Shown piece by piece: positions 10,338 through 20,067 of a DNA stretch of 64,000 bases (the stretch's first letter is position 1; each line of letters begins with the position of its first letter). Under the pieces are notes generated by a model. The model was not told where the DNA came from and searched no databases. It saw nothing but the letters and a program-made list of their open reading frames with translations. The stretch comes from Hoyosella altamirensis (GTDB lineage: Bacteria; Actinomycetota; Actinomycetes; Mycobacteriales; Mycobacteriaceae), in contig NZ_JACHWS010000002.1 of assembly GCF_014191505.1 (NCBI RefSeq), positions 806,001 to 870,000 on the forward strand, read 5' to 3'. The translations under genes were made by a program, and so were the position numbers.

Positions 10338-11651
10338 TCACCAGAACCAGCGATTACGCACGCGTCGCCGGGCATTGAGGGCGATACCGGCCAGCGCGAG
10401 GGCGTAGATCACCGCGCCAGCGTAAACAAGGGAAATTGATCTGCCGTCTGGAGCGACGAACGATGCCGCGATCGCGATCGCCGCGACAAACGCCGCATTG
10501 AAGACCATGTCTTGCAGCGCGAAAACCCGGCCACGCTTGCCGTCCGGAATCTCAATCTGCATCGCGGCGTCGCTGCATAGTTTGATCGACTGCCCCGCGA
10601 TCCCAAATAGGAATGCGGCGATGATCAGAGAATCTTGATCGAGCATGCGGACGAACACGACCTGCGCTGCCAGGGCGAGAATCACGCCGGAGACGATTGT
10701 TCTGGTCCGTCCGAGGCGCGGAATAACAAACGGCATGAGGACAGCTGCTATGACCATCCCCGTCGCGGTAGCGGCGATCGCGAGTCCGAACCCCGCGAGT
10801 CCTCCCGGGAGTCGCAGTGATCCTTCTGGGTCCTGCAGTAGCAGAACCATGATCAGCGTATTGACTCCGAATGTGATGCGGTGCGCGCCGAGTGCTGCGA
10901 GTGCTGTGGTTACACCAGGTGAGTGCCAAACCGCACGCGCGCCAGTGGCAAGGCCGGTGGCCACGGCAGCGACCTCGGTACGCCATGTTCGTTGCGAACG
11001 CGTCAACAACATCGTCAGCCGGCCAGGCCCGAGTGACCCTTGCGCGAACCCCCAGGCGGCCACTCCACCAGCGAGCGGCGCCAATATGGAAACCGCGGTT
11101 GCTGTGCCCGATCCGACGTCCCCCTCCCCCACAAGCGAAACAACCAGTATCGATGCGGAGGCGCCCAGTCCGGCGAACCCGGCCCCGAGCGTGACAAGGA
11201 CCGCATTGGCTGGCACCAGGTGCTGTTGCGCAACCACGTTGGGCAGCGATGCGGAAAGACCCGAGAGCACGAATCTGCTCACACCTATCGCGGCTAAGGC
11301 GATCAGAAGGAGTATTGGACCGTTGATTGACGCAAAGAGCACGATGCTCGCGGCGGCGACGAGGCCACACCGGATCACCGCAGCCCAAACGATGACTAGG
11401 CGGCGATCCCACCGATCGAGCATGGTACCGATGAACGGGCCGATCAGTGAGTACGGCAGCAGCAGGACGACGAAGCCGACAGCGATTGCGATGGGTTCGG
11501 TCTGCCGCTCGGGATTGAAGAGAATCGCGCCACCAAGCGCGGCCTGAAAGAAACCGTCACCGAACTGATTGACCCAGCGCACGACAGCGAGCCGGGCAAG
11601 GCCGGGAGAATGACGCATCGCGTCGGCAAACTCCGACATCCGATTCGTCAA
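10338..11651 (-). CDS. Major facilitator superfamily transporter (Rv0037c-like)
   Basis: A 437-residue polytopic protein with about 12 hydrophobic segments. It carries an MFS-type loop after segment 2 (GTMLDRWDRRLV) and the equivalent in the second half (PRLGRTRTIVSG). The first codon is TTG at 11651 just after GAGGAA; an ATG at 11639 (MSEFADAMRHS) is an alternative. Diverges from the UPF0301 gene, the same pair and orientation as Rv0037c/Rv0038 of M. tuberculosis. It is likely an exporter; the substrate cannot be deduced. Confidence 0.85.
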   Translation of the reverse strand: MTNRMSEFADAMRHSPGLARLAVVRWVNQFGDGFFQAALGGAILFNPERQTEPIAIAVGFVVLLLPYSLIGPFIGTMLDRWDRRLVIVWAAVIRCGLVAAASIVLFASINGPILLLIALAAIGVSRFVLSGLSASLPNVVAQQHLVPANAVLVTLGAGFAGLGASASILVVSLVGEGDVGSGTATAVSILAPLAGGVAAWGFAQGSLGPGRLTMLLTRSQRTWRTEVAAVATGLATGARAVWHSPGVTTALAALGAHRITFGVNTLIMVLLLQDPEGSLRLPGGLAGFGLAIAATATGMVIAAVLMPFVIPRLGRTRTIVSGVILALAAQVVFVRMLDQDSLIIAAFLFGIAGQSIKLCSDAAMQIEIPDGKRGRVFALQDMVFNAAFVAAIAIAASFVAPDGRSISLVYAGAVIYALALAGIALNARRRVRNRWFW

Positions 11652-11741
11652 GGTTCCTCATTTCTCTGTTCCCGCCTCGCTGTTTGCGGATGGTGCGGCG
11701 ATCAGCAAGAACTCTTCGCTTTCCGGTGCCATGATAGGGAT

Positions 11742-12347
11742 GTGTCGAGCTGGGAAGATCCTGAGGACTATCGGGCACGACTCGATCGGACTGTGAAACC
11801 GGGCAGCCTGCTGCTTGCTTCGACGGACCTGCTTGAGCCTACGTTCCGTCGCACGGTTATCTACGTCATCGAGCACAACGAGTCGGGCAGCCTGGGTGTT
11901 GTGCTTAACCGCGCTAGCGAAACTGCGGTTCACAACGTACTTCCACAGTGGACCGCACTGTCAGCGCGCCCGAAGGCGCTTTTCATCGGTGGGCCTGTCA
12001 AACGCGATTCAGCAATCTGCCTGGGAGTGTTGCGTCCCGGAACCCACATTGACGGCCTAGAGGGTATTAGGGCAGTCGAGGGCCGCGTTGTGATGATCGA
12101 CCTCGATGCGGACCCTGAGGACATGGCTCCGGTGCTGGCCGGTCTGCGGATCTTTGTCGGATATGCGGGATGGACAACCGGACAGCTAGATTCTGAACTC
12201 GCCCGCGACGACTGGATGGTCATGCCCAGCCTGCCCGCGGACGTGCTCGCACCTGCCCGCGCTGACCTGTGGGGCAGAGTGCTTCGACGGCAGTCGGTGC
12301 CCCTGGCGATGCTTGCGACCCACCCGATAGAGCTTGACCGTAACTGA
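11742..12347 (+). CDS. UPF0301 (YqgE/AlgH) family protein
   Basis: A 201-residue member of UPF0301. Recognisable family segments are PGSLLLASTDLLEPTFRRTV, LGVVLNRASE, FIGGPVKRDS and RIFVGYAGWTTGQLDSEL. The frame is open further upstream, but GTG 11742 (VSSWEDPEDYRARL) fits family length. The molecular function of the family is not established. The stop touches the stop of the convergent lysine aminotransferase gene with no gap. Confidence 0.9.
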   Translation: MSSWEDPEDYRARLDRTVKPGSLLLASTDLLEPTFRRTVIYVIEHNESGSLGVVLNRASETAVHNVLPQWTALSARPKALFIGGPVKRDSAICLGVLRPGTHIDGLEGIRAVEGRVVMIDLDADPEDMAPVLAGLRIFVGYAGWTTGQLDSELARDDWMVMPSLPADVLAPARADLWGRVLRRQSVPLAMLATHPIELDRN

Positions 12348-13667
12348 TCAGCGGTGGCGGAGCAGTGTGCGGTCTAAGGCAGATACTGCTGCGTCAAGCT
12401 CGTCCTTTGTGACTGTGAGCGACGGTCGGAACCGCACGCTGCGCTCTCCGCACGGAAGCAGTAGGACGTGCTCGCGGATGCGCAGTTCTCGGAGTACCTC
12501 GTCCCGTACTCCCCCGTCCGCGAGCGTGACCGCACACATGAGCCCCCGCCCACGGGGATCGGTCACGATCGGATGCCGCGACGCGACCTCTTGGAGGCGC
12601 GCGACGAGGTGGGTACCAAGATCCTTAGCTCTCCTGATCAGGTCACTGGTTTCAATAATCTCGAGAATGCGGCGTGCGCGCACCATGTCCGTCAGGCTTG
12701 CCCCGAACGTCGAGTTGATTCGTGAGCTCACGTGGAAGACGTTGTCGGGTATCTCATCGACGCGGCCGCCTGCCATGATTCCGCAGACGTGAGTCTTTTT
12801 CCCGAACGCGATGACATCGGGCTCTAACCCGAGCTGCTGGTACGCCCATGCTGAGCCAGTCATGCCACAGCCTGTCTGGACCTCGTCCAGGATAAAGAGC
12901 GTGTCATTCTTGTGACACAGGTCCTGCATGGCTTGCAGAAAATGTGCCCGCAAATGGTGGTCGCCGCCCTCCCCCTGGATTGGCTCGGCGATAAAGCACG
13001 CGATGTCATGGGGATTCTTGGCGAACACCGCCCGGGCCTGCTCGAGCGCGTGTTCCTCCAGCATCTCGATGTCGCGAGCGTGCCCGCTGCGATCGGTACC
13101 GGGATAGGGATTGGTAATTCGTGGCCAATCAAACTTTGGAAAGCGAGCAGTCTTGATCGGCTCCGTGTTTGTGAGCGACAAGGTATATCCGGTGCGTCCG
13201 TGAAATGCGTCATTGAGATGCATTACTCGCATCCCGAGCCTGGGATCACGACCGCAGGCTTCGTTGAGTCGGCTCTTCCAGTCGAAGGCAGTTTTGAGAG
13301 CATTCTCAACGGCGTTTGCACCCCCCTCAATGAAGAAAAGGTGCGGCAAACGATCATCACCGAGCACGCGCGTGAACGTTTGAACAAACTCAGCCATGGC
13401 AACGGTGTACATATCCGAGTTGGAAGGCTTGTTGTACGCGGCGAGCAATAGTTCACTTCGGAACTGCTCGTCCTCGGTCAGTCCGGGGTGATTCATTCCG
13501 AGCGCCGATGAAGCGAAGAATGTGAACATGTCGAGATAGCGGGTTCCGGTCTGTGCATCGACGATCCACGATCCGTGTGAGCGGGCTAGATCGAGGACAA
13601 TGTCGAATCCGTCCGCAAGCATCGACCGAGCGATCGTGGGATGGACCTCGCTTGGCACCAGGCTCAT
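12348..13667 (-). CDS. lat: L-lysine 6-aminotransferase
   Basis: A PLP-dependent class III aminotransferase of 439 residues that moves the epsilon-amino group of lysine to 2-oxoglutarate. The pattern MFTFFASSALGMNHPGL, FFIEGGANAVENALKTAFDW, HLNDAFHGRTGYTLSLTN, LFILDEVQTGCGMTG and AFGKKTHVCG (Schiff-base lysine) matches Lat of M. tuberculosis (Rv3290c). The ATG at 13667 sits six bases after a TACCAT box with no ribosome site, suggesting leaderless translation. It stands alone here; Lat is linked to stationary phase in mycobacteria and to piperideine-6-carboxylate formation in other actinobacteria. Confidence 0.92.
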   Translation of the reverse strand: MSLVPSEVHPTIARSMLADGFDIVLDLARSHGSWIVDAQTGTRYLDMFTFFASSALGMNHPGLTEDEQFRSELLLAAYNKPSNSDMYTVAMAEFVQTFTRVLGDDRLPHLFFIEGGANAVENALKTAFDWKSRLNEACGRDPRLGMRVMHLNDAFHGRTGYTLSLTNTEPIKTARFPKFDWPRITNPYPGTDRSGHARDIEMLEEHALEQARAVFAKNPHDIACFIAEPIQGEGGDHHLRAHFLQAMQDLCHKNDTLFILDEVQTGCGMTGSAWAYQQLGLEPDVIAFGKKTHVCGIMAGGRVDEIPDNVFHVSSRINSTFGASLTDMVRARRILEIIETSDLIRRAKDLGTHLVARLQEVASRHPIVTDPRGRGLMCAVTLADGGVRDEVLRELRIREHVLLLPCGERSVRFRPSLTVTKDELDAAVSALDRTLLRHR

Positions 13668-13673
13668 CTCTCT

Positions 13674-13679
13674 ATGGTA
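13674..13679 (-). promoter_or_regulatory. -10 box of lat (leaderless start)
   Basis: TACCAT on the minus strand ends six bases before the lat ATG, with no Shine-Dalgarno sequence between. Confidence 0.5.
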
Positions 13680-13773
13680 TTGCTACCGGCCCTCTCCCCT
13701 CCCCTATTGAGGTGGGTGTGCTCGATCAGGAGCCCGATCACCTGTCCGGGCGGGGTGGGCGTGCAGGCCTGAT

Positions 13774-13799
13774 CGTGGGCATGCCCGCGCGTGCCCACG
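13774..13799. terminator. Hairpin after the symporter gene
   Basis: CGTGGGCA pairs with TGCCCACG around a 10-base loop that itself contains TGCCCG. It lies downstream of the minus-strand symporter stop and upstream of lat. It shares the GGGCATG core with the hairpins near 15017 and 19910. Confidence 0.45.
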
Positions 13800-13838
13800 T
13801 CCACCTACGTGACACATCGGACCGGAGAAAACCCCTGA

Positions 13839-14876
13839 TCAATCGGCACGATCGCCCTGCTCGTGGGCATGTCCAATCCGTGACGCCAGGATCGCACACA
13901 CAACCAGCTGGATCTGATGGAAGATCATCAGCGGAAGGATGATCAGACCGACGGACTGACCGGCGAAGAGCACGGTAGCCATCGGCAGCCCGCTTGCAAG
14001 GGACTTCTTGGAGCCGCAGAAGAGGATGACGATCTGATCCTCTCGCGAGAACTTCAGCAATCGACCGGCGAATGCGGTCAGGAGAAGGACAACGCTCAAG
14101 AGGACGCAACTGATGAACACGATGATGATGACGTGGCGGACTTCGACGATCTGCCAGATACCTTCACGCATGCTCTCGCTAAATGCTGCATACACGACCA
14201 GCACGATTGATGTCCGGTCAACCAAGCGCGTCGGGCGTGCGTGTTTGATGAGAAATCCGCCAATAAATGGTCGAGCTAGCTGACCGGCCAAAAAGGGCAA
14301 GAGAATCTGCAGAACTATGTTGATTACCGCGCTGGGACTGACTTGGGCATGCCCGGTCGTGTTCATGAGCATGATCACGAGCAGGGGGGTCAGGAAGACA
14401 CCGAGAAGGTTTGACGCGGATGCACTGACTATTGCTCCGGCTATATTTCCCCGCGCGATTGAGGTGAATGCAATTGAGGATTGCACAGTCGAAGGGAGCA
14501 GACACAGAAATAGCAGTCCTGCGTACAGCCCGGGGGTGACTATTCCTGGCTCAAGGGGCTTCATCGCTATTCCTAGGAGCGGAAATACAACGAAAGTTGC
14601 GGCAAGTACGACGATATGGAGCCGCCAATGTGTAAGCCCCTTTAGCGCGTCTTGTGGGGCAAGGCGCGTGCCATACAGAAAGAAAAGCAACGCGATACAA
14701 AAGCGTGTTGCCCAAGTGGCGACGGTTTCCCATACTCCCGTGGCAGGAAGAAGGCTCGCGATGACAACGGCACCAAAAATCGCAAGGATGAAGCCATCAA
14801 TGCCGTAGCGCGAGAGTCTTTTCACGAACACAACGCTAATACCTTGATAGGCGTTGTGTTCTGCGAGGTGTATCAC
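13839..14876 (-). CDS. Bile acid:sodium symporter family (YfeH-like) membrane protein
   Basis: A 345-residue protein with about ten hydrophobic helices. It has the SBF-like hallmarks LPSTVQSSIAFTSIARGN and FCGSKKSLASGLPMA. Proteins of this YfeH-type branch are predicted secondary carriers; the substrate is not known. The frame starts with GTG at 14876, but GTG codons further in (for example VKRLSRYGIDG, residue 18) may be the true start because no ribosome site precedes either. Confidence 0.85.
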   Translation of the reverse strand: MIHLAEHNAYQGISVVFVKRLSRYGIDGFILAIFGAVVIASLLPATGVWETVATWATRFCIALLFFLYGTRLAPQDALKGLTHWRLHIVVLAATFVVFPLLGIAMKPLEPGIVTPGLYAGLLFLCLLPSTVQSSIAFTSIARGNIAGAIVSASASNLLGVFLTPLLVIMLMNTTGHAQVSPSAVINIVLQILLPFLAGQLARPFIGGFLIKHARPTRLVDRTSIVLVVYAAFSESMREGIWQIVEVRHVIIIVFISCVLLSVVLLLTAFAGRLLKFSREDQIVILFCGSKKSLASGLPMATVLFAGQSVGLIILPLMIFHQIQLVVCAILASRIGHAHEQGDRAD

Positions 14877-15016
14877 TGATGTTGCGCGAAGCGAAAGCTG
14901 TCACGTGACGGAATTAGGCGTACGCCTGTGCACCAGAGTTCCGGCCGTCAGCTTCGTCGGCCACTGTTACCCAGCGGTGACATCCTCGATTGTCGTCTGT
15001 GATGGTCATGGGTGAG

Positions 15017-15079
15017 CCTGCCCGCGGGCATGTTCGGTCAGCGTGTGAGCAGCTCACCGAGCATGCCCGAACGGGCAGG
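15017..15079. repeat. Long imperfect hairpin with CGGGCATG core
   Basis: Three nested pairings, CCTGCCC/GGGCAGG, CGGGCATG/CATGCCCG and CGGT/ACCG, give 19 base pairs around a 17-base loop. A second, weaker pairing of the same type follows (CATGTCCGG near 15113 with CCGGGCATG near 15142). It lies downstream of the minus-strand VOC gene, so it may stop that transcript, but the shared core with the hairpins near 13774 and 19910 suggests a dispersed family. Confidence 0.6.
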
Positions 15080-15168
15080 GTTTATTGTCCCGCCCGCCGG
15101 TGCCGCCCGCGTGCATGTCCGGGCAGTATCGGGGCGGTCGTCCGGGCATGGCCGCGGGGGGCAGCGGA

Positions 15169-15570
15169 TTACGTCGCGTCGGACAATGGCTGGTTAAGCA
15201 GAATCAGATTCCCGCATCCGTCATCGAGAAGCGCTTGAAGATTGGCGCCCATCTCAGTGGGGCGCATGGTGAAAACTACGCCAAGCGCCTCAAGTCGACG
15301 ATGCTCGGCCACCAAGTCGTCCACAGAGAAAACGGCCGCAGGGATACGCGCGTCGTAGAGGTTCTTCTGGTACTCTGCCGCAATCGGATTGCCGTTGGGC
15401 TCAAGAAGAAGCTCTGTCCCGTCGACGTGCGCAGAAGGAACGATGGTCAGCCACCGCGCTTCACCGACGAGAAGGTCTTTCTTCTTGGCGAATCCCAACA
15501 GTTCGGTATAGAAGCGCAGCGCCTGGTCTTGATCATCGACGTAGATGCTGAATGCGCCGAAGGTGATCAC
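15169..15570 (-). CDS. VOC (glyoxalase/bleomycin-resistance) family protein
   Basis: A 133-residue single-module vicinal-oxygen-chelate protein: FSIYVDDQDQALRFYTELLGF, a central LLVGEARWLTIVP strand, and a closing DDGCGNLILLNQP. GTG 15570 is preferred over the longer frame because GGAAGG precedes it and because it overlaps the preceding stop by four bases (GTGA). Family members bind metals and small molecules; no substrate can be assigned. Co-transcribed with the SdpI-like gene. Confidence 0.8.
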   Translation of the reverse strand: MITFGAFSIYVDDQDQALRFYTELLGFAKKKDLLVGEARWLTIVPSAHVDGTELLLEPNGNPIAAEYQKNLYDARIPAAVFSVDDLVAEHRRLEALGVVFTMRPTEMGANLQALLDDGCGNLILLNQPLSDAT

Positions 15571-15989
15571 GCGCAGCCTTCCTTGGGCGAGCAAGCTTCC
15601 GCAATGGAACAGCCGCTGCAGGTCGAGCACGCGCCGCCTGTCGCGGCGGGCACTGCGCGGGCTGCGCGAATCCCGAGATTGGCCCCCGCCCCGGCAACCA
15701 GGATCGCGGCGACGACAGCGGCCAGCATGGCGACCACGGTCAGCCAGCCGGACAACACCACGCCGCCTGTTGCCCCGATGACCAGAATGGTGCCCGCGCC
15801 AATCATTGTGGGCGCCGCGACCTTGTTGGCGACCCGAAAGGTGTCATCGTCGCGGAGCGTTTCAGGGGAACGCACCCCGGCGAAACGGTTGCGTGGGAGA
15901 CGTTCGATCGCGCCCGCTATCCCGGCGGTGATGAAGAACGCAGCGAGCACAAGGAGGACGATTGCAGCGACAAGCACGGTCACCAGCAT
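15567..15989 (-). CDS. SdpI-family-like small membrane protein with Cys-rich tail
   Basis: A 140-residue protein with three hydrophobic segments. The stretch LPRNRFAGVRSPETLRDDDTFRVAN between segments 1 and 2 resembles the SdpI/YhfL family (immunity-type and integral membrane proteins). The C terminus is unusual for the family: CSTCSGCSIAEACSPKEGCA has six cysteines in 20 residues, a possible metal or redox site. It overlaps the VOC gene by four bases. Confidence 0.7.
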   Translation of the reverse strand: MLVTVLVAAIVLLVLAAFFITAGIAGAIERLPRNRFAGVRSPETLRDDDTFRVANKVAAPTMIGAGTILVIGATGGVVLSGWLTVVAMLAAVVAAILVAGAGANLGIRAARAVPAATGGACSTCSGCSIAEACSPKEGCA

Positions 15990-16106
15990 ACGGCGGAAGG
16001 CGGCGGAGTCGGAATCTGGGCAGTGTAGCCATTACTCTTATCGGGGCACAGTGTCCGCCCCAGTGGTGGACCATCGGCGCGACGACTCGGTAGGTAGACA
16101 GCCACA

Positions 16107-19022
16107 GTGAGTGATTCAGGGACAAACACGAGGACTGGTACGGACACATCCGCACGCGATCTCACTCCGCAATTCCGGTATACAGCTGAATTGGCAGGAG
16201 AGATCGAGCGCCGCTGGCAGGAGCGCTGGAACGAACTCGGGTCGTTCCATGCGCCAAACCCGACGGGACCACTCGCAGGTGATGTCCCCGAGGACAAGCT
16301 TTTTGTCCTGGACATGTTCCCGTATCCCTCGGGCGCCGGGCTCCATGTCGGGCACCCGCTCGGATTCATCGCAACCGATGTCTACGCCCGGTATCACCGT
16401 ATGCGCGGCCACAACGTACTCCACACGATGGGCTTCGACAGCTTTGGACTTCCGGCGGAACAGTATGCGGTGCAAACCGGGACCCACCCCCGCACCACCA
16501 CGGAAGCGAATATCGAGCGCTACCTGGCTCAGATCCGGCGTCTCGGCCTGGGGCACGACGAGCGTCGCCGGGTCGCGACAACGGACACAGATTTCTACCA
16601 CTGGACACAGTGGATCTTCCTCCAGATTTACAACTCGTGGTACGACCGCGAACTCGGGCGTGCCCGCAGGATCGGGGAACTGATCGCGGAGTTCGAGTCA
16701 GGTGCCCGGGCGGTGCCCGGTGGACGTGACTGGGCGGAGCTGACGAGAGCTGAGCGCGACACTGTCCTCGAAGAGTTTCGCCTGGTGTATCACTCGAACG
16801 CTCAGGTCAACTGGTGCCCTGGTCTCGGCACCGTTCTGGCGAATGAGGAGGTAACTGCGGACGGACGCAGTGAGCGCGGGAACTTCCCCGTTTTCCGCAA
16901 AGAGCTGAAGCAGTGGATGATGCGAATCACCACCTACGCTGACCGCCTCCTCGACGATCTTGATCTGCTTGATTGGCCCGACAAGGTCAAGACGATGCAG
17001 CGCAACTGGATCGGCCGTTCGCGTGGTGCCAACGTGGAGTTCGCGACCAACTCTGGACGTGACATCGAGGTCTTCACCACGCGTCCAGACACATTGTTCG
17101 GTGCGACGTACATGGTCCTCGCACCCGAGCATGAACTGGTTGACACTCTGATTTCGGCCGAGTGGCCGACCGGTACAGACGCCCGATGGACCGGGGGAGC
17201 GGCATGCCCAGCAGAAGCCGTGGCGAAATACCGGGCCTCCATCGCATCGAAAACGGACCTGGAACGCCAAGAGAACAAAGACAAGACGGGTGTCTTCCTC
17301 GGCACCTTTGCCACGAACCCCGTCAATGGTCACAACATCCCGGTCTTCATCGCAGATTATGTGTTGACCGGCTACGGGACCGGCGCGATCATGGCAGTTC
17401 CTGCGCACGACGCTCGTGACTTCGAGTTCGCTACGACTTTCGGTCTGGAAATCGTCCGGGTGATTGCCGCCGATACAGAGGATTCCGACACTTCGGCACC
17501 GGAAACGCTCGACGCAGCGTTCACTGGGGACGGAGTGGGTATCAACTCGGCGAACGATAGCGGGCTTAACATCAACGGCCTTCGTGTAGACGATGCGAAA
17601 ACCCGTGTGATCTCGTGGCTCGAAGAGCAGGGCAGAGGGAAGGGCACCGTTCAGTACAAGCTGCGGGACTGGCTTTTCGCTCGTCAGCGTTATTGGGGCG
17701 AACCCTTCCCCATCGTGTATGACGAAGACGGAGTCACGTACGCGCTACCGGACTCGATGCTGCCAGTCGAACTCCCCGACCTGACGGACTACGCACCTGT
17801 CACTTTTGATCCCGATGATGCGGACTCGGAGCCGTCGCCTCCGCTTGCTAAGGCAACCGACTGGGTGAACGTCGAGCTTGACTTGGGTGACGGCCTGAAG
17901 ACCTACCGCCGGGACACCAATGTCATGCCTCAGTGGGCGGGCAGTTCCTGGTATCAGCTCAGGTACATCGATCCGACAAATCAGGACGAGTTCTGTGCCA
18001 AGGACAACGAGGCGTACTGGGTCGGGCCGCGCCCCGAGATTCACGGTCCACACGACCCCGGAGGAATCGACCTCTATGTCGGTGGTGTCGAACATGCCGT
18101 GCTGCACCTCTTGTACGCGCGCTTCTGGCATAAGGTGCTCCATGACCTGGGGCACGTGAGCTCGGTCGAGCCTTATCGGCGTCTCTTCAACCAGGGTTAC
18201 ATTCAAGCGTTCGCCTACACCGATTCACGTGGTGTCTACGTTCCGGCCGATGAGGTCGAGGAAAAGGGCGATAAGTTCTTCTGGACTGGGCCGGACGGGC
18301 AGACCGTTGAGGTCAATCAAGAGTACGGAAAGATGGGTAAGAGCCTTAAGAATTCCGTCACTCCTGATGAAATAGCCGAAGACTTCGGTGCCGACACGTT
18401 GCGCGTGTACGAGATGTCGATGGGACCTCTCGACGCCTCCCGGCCGTGGGCAACCAAGGACGTCATCGGCGCCCATCGATTCCTGCAGCGAGTCTGGCGC
18501 CTCGTCATCGATGAAGAATCGGGCGTTATGAAAGTCGTCGAGCGAGAGCTCGACGAGACCACGCTTCGCGTCGTGAATCGGACGATCGCCGGAGTTGACG
18601 AAGAGTATGGGTCCCTGCGCATGAACACCGCCGGGGCGAAGCTCATCGAACTGACGAACCACCTCACCAAGGCCTACCCGAATGGCGCTCCTCGATCAGC
18701 CGTCGAACCGCTCGTATTGATGATGGCGCCACTTGCCCCACACGTTGCGGAGGAGTTGTGGTCTCGGCTCGGCCACGAAACCCCGCTTGCGCACGGACCC
18801 TTCCCGAGGGCAGACGAACGATGGCTGGCGGATGAGTCCGTCGAATACCCGATCCAGGTGAATGGAAAGGTCCGCGGCCGCATCACAGTGCCAGCGGATT
18901 CATCCCGCGAACATGTGGAACAAGCGGCATTGGCAGACGGAAAAATCACGGCGATCATCGAAGGGAAGACCCCGCGAAAGGTGATCGTCGTTCCCGGAAA
19001 AATGGTGAATATCGTGGTGTAG
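16107..19022 (+). CDS. leuS: Leucyl-tRNA synthetase
   Basis: A 971-residue class I synthetase that charges tRNA-Leu. The HIGH signature appears as HVGHP within [17 protein letters not shown], and the KMSKS loop as KMGKS in [11 protein letters not shown]. Between them lies the CP1 editing domain ([37 protein letters not shown]). The C-terminal domain ends [10 protein letters not shown] and a short positively charged tail. Length is typical for actinobacteria. The start is GTG ([11 protein letters not shown]) with no clear ribosome site. I saw no T-box leader upstream. Confidence 0.97.
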   Translation: MSDSGTNTRTGTDTSARDLTPQFRYTAELAGEIERRWQERWNELGSFHAPNPTGPLAGDVPEDKLFVLDMFPYPSGAGLHVGHPLGFIATDVYARYHRMRGHNVLHTMGFDSFGLPAEQYAVQTGTHPRTTTEANIERYLAQIRRLGLGHDERRRVATTDTDFYHWTQWIFLQIYNSWYDRELGRARRIGELIAEFESGARAVPGGRDWAELTRAERDTVLEEFRLVYHSNAQVNWCPGLGTVLANEEVTADGRSERGNFPVFRKELKQWMMRITTYADRLLDDLDLLDWPDKVKTMQRNWIGRSRGANVEFATNSGRDIEVFTTRPDTLFGATYMVLAPEHELVDTLISAEWPTGTDARWTGGAACPAEAVAKYRASIASKTDLERQENKDKTGVFLGTFATNPVNGHNIPVFIADYVLTGYGTGAIMAVPAHDARDFEFATTFGLEIVRVIAADTEDSDTSAPETLDAAFTGDGVGINSANDSGLNINGLRVDDAKTRVISWLEEQGRGKGTVQYKLRDWLFARQRYWGEPFPIVYDEDGVTYALPDSMLPVELPDLTDYAPVTFDPDDADSEPSPPLAKATDWVNVELDLGDGLKTYRRDTNVMPQWAGSSWYQLRYIDPTNQDEFCAKDNEAYWVGPRPEIHGPHDPGGIDLYVGGVEHAVLHLLYARFWHKVLHDLGHVSSVEPYRRLFNQGYIQAFAYTDSRGVYVPADEVEEKGDKFFWTGPDGQTVEVNQEYGKMGKSLKNSVTPDEIAEDFGADTLRVYEMSMGPLDASRPWATKDVIGAHRFLQRVWRLVIDEESGVMKVVERELDETTLRVVNRTIAGVDEEYGSLRMNTAGAKLIELTNHLTKAYPNGAPRSAVEPLVLMMAPLAPHVAEELWSRLGHETPLAHGPFPRADERWLADESVEYPIQVNGKVRGRITVPADSSREHVEQAALADGKITAIIEGKTPRKVIVVPGKMVNIVV

Positions 19023-19032
19023 GGGCCACCAT

Positions 19033-19710
19033 CTAGCGTCTGGCTGGCCGGAGGATCACTTCTGTCGGGTGTGCATCGCGGGGAGTGCGAATGGCATTTC
19101 CAACGGCCAGCGCCACGGTCGATGTCTTGAGGAAATCGTCGGGGTTGTACTCGTCCTTCCCCTCGGCGCTGACGATCGCACGCTGCATATCGGTGTCGAT
19201 TCGGCCCGGGTGGATCGAGGTAACCCGCAGCGACGGCTCTTCGGCTCGCAAGGCGTCGGAGAACGCCCTCAGCGCAAACTTCGACGCAGCGTAAGCGCTC
19301 CAGCCAGGGTTGACGCGCAGTCCAGCTCCTGAGTTGATGAGAACTACGTGACCACCCGCCCGTCGCAGTGCCGGGAGCAGGACTCGTGTGAGGTGAACTA
19401 CCGCAAAGAGGTTCACTTCCATTGTGGTGCGCCATGTCTCGAGCGATGTGTCTTCGATGGAGCCGATACGAGCAAAACCGGCGTTGTGCACCAGGACGTC
19501 CAATTCTTCGATTTCGCGGGCTGCTCGCTCAACTGCGTCGTGGTCGGTCAGATCCACTGTCCAGGGTTGAGCGTTCGGCAGGTGATCCGCCAGGGGGGTC
19601 AGCGCCTCAGCATCACGGCCACCGAGGAGAAGGCGGTGTGTGGACTCGAGTTCCTGGGCGATCGCAGCGCCTAAGCCACGACTTGCTCCGGTTATGAGGG
19701 CGACAGGCAT
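19033..19710 (-). CDS. Short-chain dehydrogenase/reductase
   Basis: A 225-residue classical SDR. The N-terminal NAD(P)-binding motif is TGASRGLG, the NAG motif is VLVHNAGFA, and the catalytic set is Ser in LINSGAG with YAASK (Tyr and Lys). The frame is open to 19968, but the ATG at 19710 starts right at the Rossmann strand and lies seven bases after TAGCCT, so a leaderless start is likely. Substrate unknown. Convergent with leuS. Confidence 0.88.
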   Translation of the reverse strand: MPVALITGASRGLGAAIAQELESTHRLLLGGRDAEALTPLADHLPNAQPWTVDLTDHDAVERAAREIEELDVLVHNAGFARIGSIEDTSLETWRTTMEVNLFAVVHLTRVLLPALRRAGGHVVLINSGAGLRVNPGWSAYAASKFALRAFSDALRAEEPSLRVTSIHPGRIDTDMQRAIVSAEGKDEYNPDDFLKTSTVALAVGNAIRTPRDAHPTEVILRPARR

Positions 19711-19717
19711 AGGTGCC

Positions 19718-19723
19718 AGGCTA
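19718..19723 (-). promoter_or_regulatory. -10 box of the SDR gene (leaderless start)
   Basis: TAGCCT on the minus strand ends seven bases before the ATG at 19710. Confidence 0.5.
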
Positions 19724-19904
19724 GTCGCTCCTGAATCATCCCTCTGTATGTGGGCAACTTCGATCTCCCTACATGAGCGCAATGCGTCGAGCGGGTTGTT
19801 CGAGAACCGGAACCCAACCTTGATGCGTTTGCGACCAACCCCCGCAAGGGTGGTACGCGTGGTCCGTAACGCCACTGGCAGCACCATGACCCTGACCAGC
19901 CACG

Positions 19905-19966
19905 TGACCGCTGCCCGCCCGCGGGCATGCCCGGTCGCATGACCGGACGGGTGCCCGGGAATTCGC
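19905..19966. repeat. GC-rich hairpin element with CGGGCATG core
   Basis: The 357-base gap between the SDR gene and the monooxygenase gene contains CGCGGGCATG, the palindrome GGGCATGCCC, and a tight stem CCGGTC-gcat-GACCGG. The segment CTGCCCGC..GCGGGCATG..CGGTC is also present at 15018-15039, which marks it as a copy of the same intergenic element. Otherwise the gap holds only the SDR promoter and a short AGGT-gaacc-ACCT inverted repeat near 20003. Confidence 0.5.
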
Positions 19967-20067
19967 ACTCGAATGAAACTTCCTAAAACCCCTTTTCAAG
20001 TAAGGTGAACCACCTGCTCGCCAAGCCGCCCAGATTGCGGTTCGGGCACCCGACCGACGGAGATGGC

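Noticed and set aside
16000-16106. T-box leader upstream of leuS
   Set aside because: The conserved antiterminator bulge sequence is not present and the gap is short.
20000-20016. Iron-regulator (IdeR/DtxR) box before the monooxygenase gene
   Set aside because: AGGT-gaacc-ACCT is a short inverted repeat, but it matches too few positions of the 19-bp consensus.
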